A stretch of 64,000 nt of DNA. Origin: Streptomyces zaomyceticus (GTDB lineage Bacteria; Actinomycetota; Actinomycetes; Streptomycetales; Streptomycetaceae). A model generated the notes under the pieces. It had not been told where the DNA came from. It saw only the letters and a program-made list of their open reading frames with translations, and searched no databases. The translations under genes and the position numbers were made by a program. The stretch is from the NCBI RefSeq assembly GCF_014656215.1, contig NZ_BNBZ01000023.1, forward strand, positions 1-64,000. Direction: 5' to 3'. Below are positions 61,054-64,000 of the stretch, piece after piece (position 1 is the first letter of the stretch; every line of letters starts with the position of its first letter).

Positions 61054-61662
61054 TCAGTACTCCTTGGTGCTCTCGATGGCGGGGAGTTCGGGCAGTCCGG
61101 CGCGGGTGAGGGCCTGCGGGTCGAAGCCGGGCAGGGCCGCGCGCGTGAGCAGGGCGGTGGCGAGCTGCTCGGCGTAGCGGGCGCCGGAGCGGGCGGCCTC
61201 GATCTGAGCTCCGGCGCGCAGGGCTTCCACGCGCTCGACGTGGGCGTGGTCCTCGCGCCGCTCGGCCGTGTGCCGCTCGTGCGCGACGGTGGCGCGGCGA
61301 TCGGTGCGCCAGTAGCGGGCGGCGAGGCCGTAGGCGACGGCGGTGGCAAGCACCCACAGCAGGAGTGGGAGGGACAGTCCGTCGGCGTATCCGGCGACCC
61401 CGGCGAAGGCGAGGCCGCCCGAGGTCGCGAACGCGGCTCCGGCGAGGGTGCTGTCCCCGCGGTGTCCGGCCGCGGCGAAGGCGCCGGCCGTGGCCGCTCC
61501 GGCGGCGAGGACGACCATCAGGATGGCGTTGCCGACGGAGTGTTCGGCGCCGTTGGCGTTCCAGAGCCGGCCGAGGACGAGGACCGTGGACGTGGCGAGG
61601 GCGGGGGCCAGCTTCGGCGTGGCCGTGGTGAGCCAGTGCGGGGTGGTGATCGGCTCGTTCAT
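61054..61662 (-). CDS. Membrane protein with a C-terminal coiled coil (Spd-like)
   Basis: 202 aa. Four hydrophobic helices lie in ~15-115, then a charged helical segment (RRATVAHERHTAERREDHAH) and a short folded end. Probable spread or transfer protein by position. It ends 3 bp before the 152-aa gene. Confidence 0.7.
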   Translation of the reverse strand: MNEPITTPHWLTTATPKLAPALATSTVLVLGRLWNANGAEHSVGNAILMVVLAAGAATAGAFAAAGHRGDSTLAGAAFATSGGLAFAGVAGYADGLSLPLLLWVLATAVAYGLAARYWRTDRRATVAHERHTAERREDHAHVERVEALRAGAQIEAARSGARYAEQLATALLTRAALPGFDPQALTRAGLPELPAIESTKEY

Positions 61663-61677
61663 CGCGGGCTCCTTCGG

Positions 61678-61872
61678 CTAGTTGGCGAGGTCGGAGAGGG
61701 CCGTGGCGGAGGACTGGACGAGGTTGGCGATCGGCTCGTACGCGCCGGTCCCGGCGGCGAAGAACCCGAAGAGGAAGAGCACGATGGCGGCGCCGGCGCC
61801 GGAGGACTTGCTCTTCACGGCGAAGGCGGACGCGGCGCCGAAGAGCAGGACGGCGGAGATCTCGAAGTTCAT
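61678..61872 (-). CDS. 64-aa membrane peptide (Spd-like)
   Basis: MNFEISAVLLFGAASAFAVK opens with a helix and a second helix (GAAIVLFLFGFFAAGTGAY) follows a short SKSSG turn. ATG 61872 follows CAGGAG. Likely spread peptide. Confidence 0.72.
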   Translation of the reverse strand: MNFEISAVLLFGAASAFAVKSKSSGAGAAIVLFLFGFFAAGTGAYEPIANLVQSSATALSDLAN

Positions 61873-61895
61873 GTCAGGCTCCTGTCGTTGCGAGG

Positions 61896-62147
61896 TCAGC
61901 GGGTGCCGTCGCGGTGGACGCGGGCGGCGATGTTGAACAGGTGGCGGCCGACGCGGATGCGGATGCCGTGGCCCTTGCAGCGGCGGCAGGTCTTGCCGCG
62001 CTTGGGCTTGCCCTTGCGGTCCGTCGTGAGGGCGAAGCCGAGTCCGTTGCACTTGCGGCAGTTGCCGAACGGCGAGGCCGCACACAGGGCGGAGTAACCG
62101 ATCGTGATGGCGAGCAGGAGTGCGCTAGCGGCGAGGAAGGGGGTCAT
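61896..62147 (-). CDS. Membrane-anchored zinc-ribbon protein
   Basis: 83 aa. One N-terminal helix (FLAASALLLAITIGYSALCA) is followed by two DnaJ-like zinc knuckles, CRKCNGLG (~30) and CRRCKGHG (~54), and a basic tail. It parallels the small zinc-ribbon gene of element 1 but with a membrane anchor. ATG 62147. The CTAG cluster lies just upstream of it. Confidence 0.78.
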   Translation of the reverse strand: MTPFLAASALLLAITIGYSALCAASPFGNCRKCNGLGFALTTDRKGKPKRGKTCRRCKGHGIRIRVGRHLFNIAARVHRDGTR

Positions 62148-62190
62148 CGGGGGCCTCTCCGGCGGTTTTCCGGGTATGCGCAGGTCAGCC

Positions 62191-62278
62191 CGCTAGGAAC
62201 TAGCGTGCTGATCAGATGCGGTATGGGGTGCTAGCGGTGCCGCTAGACCTAGCGGGGTTTGCTGCTAGGTCTAGCGGC
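62191..62278. promoter_or_regulatory. CTAG-rich palindrome cluster below tra
   Basis: Seven CTAG sites lie within 82 bp (62193, 62200, 62231, 62243, 62249, 62265, 62271). They form cgctag-gaa-ctagcg (62191-62205), ctagcgg-tg-ccgctag (62231-62246) and a 15-bp perfect stem, 62239-62253 with 62264-62278. It is 9 bp after the tra stop and upstream of the spd genes: operators, a terminator, or both. Confidence 0.8.
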
Positions 62279-62286
62279 GATCCGTG

Positions 62287-64000
62287 TCAGCTCGCGTCCC
62301 GATTTCCGTCACGGTCCGTGATGGCGGCGGAGATGCGGGAGCGCTCGATGCCGCGCCGGTTGGCGCCCTTGCCGCTCTCGGTCTTGCCCCACACCTGGGT
62401 GGTGGAGATGCCGTGCGGTTTGAGGGCGGCGGCCAGTCCCTCGGGGTCCCAGCCGCCGTAGATGTCGGGGCGCAGCTCGGCGAGCCGGGCCACGACGACT
62501 TCGGACCAGACCTTGGGCTCTTCGGCGGGGACGACGGCGAGGATGTCGCGCAGCAGGTCGTACGCACTGGTCTCGCCGGTCTCGAACGACTCGCCCAGCG
62601 CGTGGCCGGAGAGGGTGCCGGCCTGTTCGCGGAGCTTGCGGGCCCGCAGGCCGATGGTCTCGGCGGTGGGGGCGTCGACGTAGACGGAGGAGACGATCCG
62701 GGCGTCCGATCCTTCGCCGACGAAGTAGTGGATGCCCTTGTCCTTCCAGGAGAACATCGTGGCCCGCACGCCTCGCTTGTACGAGGACGTGCCGAGGACC
62801 ATGTCGTTCTCCAGCTGGCCCATGACCTTCAGGCAGAACCGGGCCGACGCGTTCGCGCTGATGCCGGTCGGCAGGGCCTTGGCGTCGGGGCGCTGGGTGG
62901 CGAGGAGCAGCACGATGCCGGTGGCCGGGCCGCGCTTGACGAGGTCGGTGCAGACCTCCTCGAACTCCGCCCCGTGCTTGGGGTGCTCGAACCACACCTG
63001 GCACTCGTCCACGCCGACGACGATCGGGTGCAGCCCCAGATTCTTCATGTTCGCCAGCTCGCTGGTGACCTTCGACTCCGGGCAGATGTCCCGGGGCAGG
63101 GAGCGGATCATCCTCGCCCGGCGCCGCAGCTCGTCCCGCAGTTCCCGCAGGTCGGCGAGGGCGTACTCGATGTCCTCGTCGTCGTCCCCGGCGCGGTGGC
63201 GGTGCGAGACGCGCTCGCCCACCGGGTCGAGGTCGCCGGTGCCCTTGAGGTCGTAGGTGTGCAGCTCGGCCCGCGGGTCGAGGGCGGCGATCAGGAGCAG
63301 CAGGCGCAGGAGGAACGTCTTGCCCATGCGGGGGATCGCGCCGATGACGGCCGCGATGTACATGAGCGTCATCTCCACCCAGCGTCCGCGCTGGTCGGTG
63401 CCGAAGCCGACCGGCTTGAACAGGTCCGTGGCCCCGCTCTTGAGCAGCGGCCACACGGGCTTCCGCGCGGTCGACATGTCCTGGTCGCCGACCCACAGCA
63501 CCAGGTGCCCGGTGTGCTCCTCCGGTACGGCCTCGGGCCAGACGCAGCCCAGCGGGCGTCGCAGGCCGGACGCGAGCTTGTCGCGGCGCTCGATCACGTC
63601 CGTGACGGTGACGCCGTACGGGAGGTCTCCCTCCGCGCGCCAGCCGGGCCCGTCGCGGGTGATCGGGGCGGTGAACGTGAAGCCGTCCCGACCCTTGCCC
63701 TGTGCCTGGTTGATCGCCGGGATGCCGAGGGCCCCCAGCGCGCGCAGGACGATGTCGCTGGTGAGCTTGGGTGCCTTGGTGACCTCTACGGCCCGGTTGA
63801 TGACCGGAGCATCTGCCTGGCCGCCGGCCGAACCGAGGGCGAGCAGCAGCGCGCCGACCGAGACGACCTGGAGCCAGCCGGGGGCGAGGACGTAGAGGGC
63901 GAGCGCGGTGCCCATGCCGACGAGTGCGGCAAGGGTGGCGACCAAGGTCCGGAGCCGGACGCGGCCGTCGCGCTGCCGCGAGAGCTTGAGGTACTCCGCC
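62287..64000 (-). CDS. FtsK/SpoIIIE-type transfer protein of element 2 (5' end outside the window)
   Basis: At least 552 aa. Two N-terminal membrane helices (~1-40) are followed by a linker domain and the motor with Walker A GAIPRMGKTFLLRL (~202), Walker B VVGVDECQVW (~318), LLLATQRPDAKALPTG and a C-terminal winged-helix-like region. The frame stays open to the window edge, upstream of the TTG at 63945, so the true start is probably outside. It is only distantly related to TraB of element 1. It transfers double-stranded DNA between cells. Confidence 0.92.
   Translation of the reverse strand, partial: AEYLKLSRQRDGRVRLRTLVATLAALVGMGTALALYVLAPGWLQVVSVGALLLALGSAGGQADAPVINRAVEVTKAPKLTSDIVLRALGALGIPAINQAQGKGRDGFTFTAPITRDGPGWRAEGDLPYGVTVTDVIERRDKLASGLRRPLGCVWPEAVPEEHTGHLVLWVGDQDMSTARKPVWPLLKSGATDLFKPVGFGTDQRGRWVEMTLMYIAAVIGAIPRMGKTFLLRLLLLIAALDPRAELHTYDLKGTGDLDPVGERVSHRHRAGDDDEDIEYALADLRELRDELRRRARMIRSLPRDICPESKVTSELANMKNLGLHPIVVGVDECQVWFEHPKHGAEFEEVCTDLVKRGPATGIVLLLATQRPDAKALPTGISANASARFCLKVMGQLENDMVLGTSSYKRGVRATMFSWKDKGIHYFVGEGSDARIVSSVYVDAPTAETIGLRARKLREQAGTLSGHALGESFETGETSAYDLLRDILAVVPAEEPKVWSEVVVARLAELRPDIYGGWDPEGLAAALKPHGISTTQVWGKTESGKGANRRGIERSRISAAITDRDGNRDAS

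Larger units (their letters stand above)
53037..64000. mobile_element. Element 2: second AICE-like element, truncated by the window
   Basis: It starts at the shared att copy. It carries an integrase/Xis pair related to that of element 1, a DnaB-N/DUF3987 replication gene, small membrane and zinc-ribbon genes, and an FtsK-type Tra. The right att site is predicted outside the window. 53037-53386 holds only a terminator hairpin. Confidence 0.8.

Overview
The window looks like the core chromosome of a Streptomyces or close relative. Evidence: very high GC with GC-rich third positions, many GTG/TTG starts, a CBM2-FN3-GH18 chitinase behind paired DasR-like direct repeats, an actinobacterial F1Fo-ATPase operon with a fused-length delta subunit, a Rho with a long Arg/Gly-rich insert, and pSAM2-type integrative elements at a tRNA-Arg gene.

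Layout. (1) 1-12.5 kb: accessory housekeeping genes. These are a proline-rich membrane-anchored P-loop protein, a STAS protein, 3-hydroxyacyl-CoA dehydrogenase, a TetR regulator divergent from a two-gene ABC exporter, PduO-type cobalamin adenosyltransferase, a membrane protein, a NarL-type two-component pair, the chitinase and a DUF2550 protein. (2) 12.6-20.4 kb: the complete leftward ATP synthase operon atpIBEFHAGDC, ended by a 24-bp perfect hairpin. (3) 20.7-38 kb: leftward core genes. They are a WecA/TagO-type transferase, glyA, an LMW-PTP-like protein with Ser in place of the nucleophilic Cys, tsaC, prmC, prfA, rpmE, an LCP ligase, rho, thrB, thrC, hom, lysA, a catalytically truncated ArgS paralogue and a single-domain response regulator. 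tRNA-Arg(CCG) follows at 38,051.

(4) 38.1-53.0 kb: a complete AICE-like element (element 1) bounded by a 44-bp perfect repeat of the tRNA 3' half (38,081-38,124 and 52,993-53,036). Its leftward backbone is SCO3933-like / traB / DUF2637 / small spd genes / GGDEF protein / zinc-ribbon / repSA / xis / int. It is controlled from an intergenic region with three CTAG-centred palindromes shared with a divergent GntR (KorSA-like) gene. Cargo (YdcF, ankyrin, membrane protein, ImmA/IrrE metallopeptidase pair, GNAT-like) lies to the right, mixed with relics of older integrations: 3' fragments of tRNA-Ser(UGA) and tRNA-Arg(CCU), and the tail of another integrase.

(5) 53.0 kb to the end: a second element (element 2) joined directly to the first att site. 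It has a related int/xis pair but a different replication gene (DnaB-N plus DUF3987) and a different FtsK-type Tra, which runs off the window. Its cargo between att and int is an unknown 635-aa protein and an HNH nuclease. A mirror-symmetric array of ten nonamers lies between xis and rep, and a cluster of seven CTAG sites lies downstream of tra.

How the genes work together: the chromosomal part supplies energy (ATP synthase), translation termination and tRNA modification (prfA, prmC, tsaC), aspartate-family amino acids (hom, thrC, thrB, lysA) and envelope assembly (WecA-like, LCP). The right 26 kb is a tRNA-Arg hotspot where two conjugative elements with exchangeable replication modules and probable defence or fitness cargo have accumulated in tandem. 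All assignments are read from sequence alone; no database search was run.
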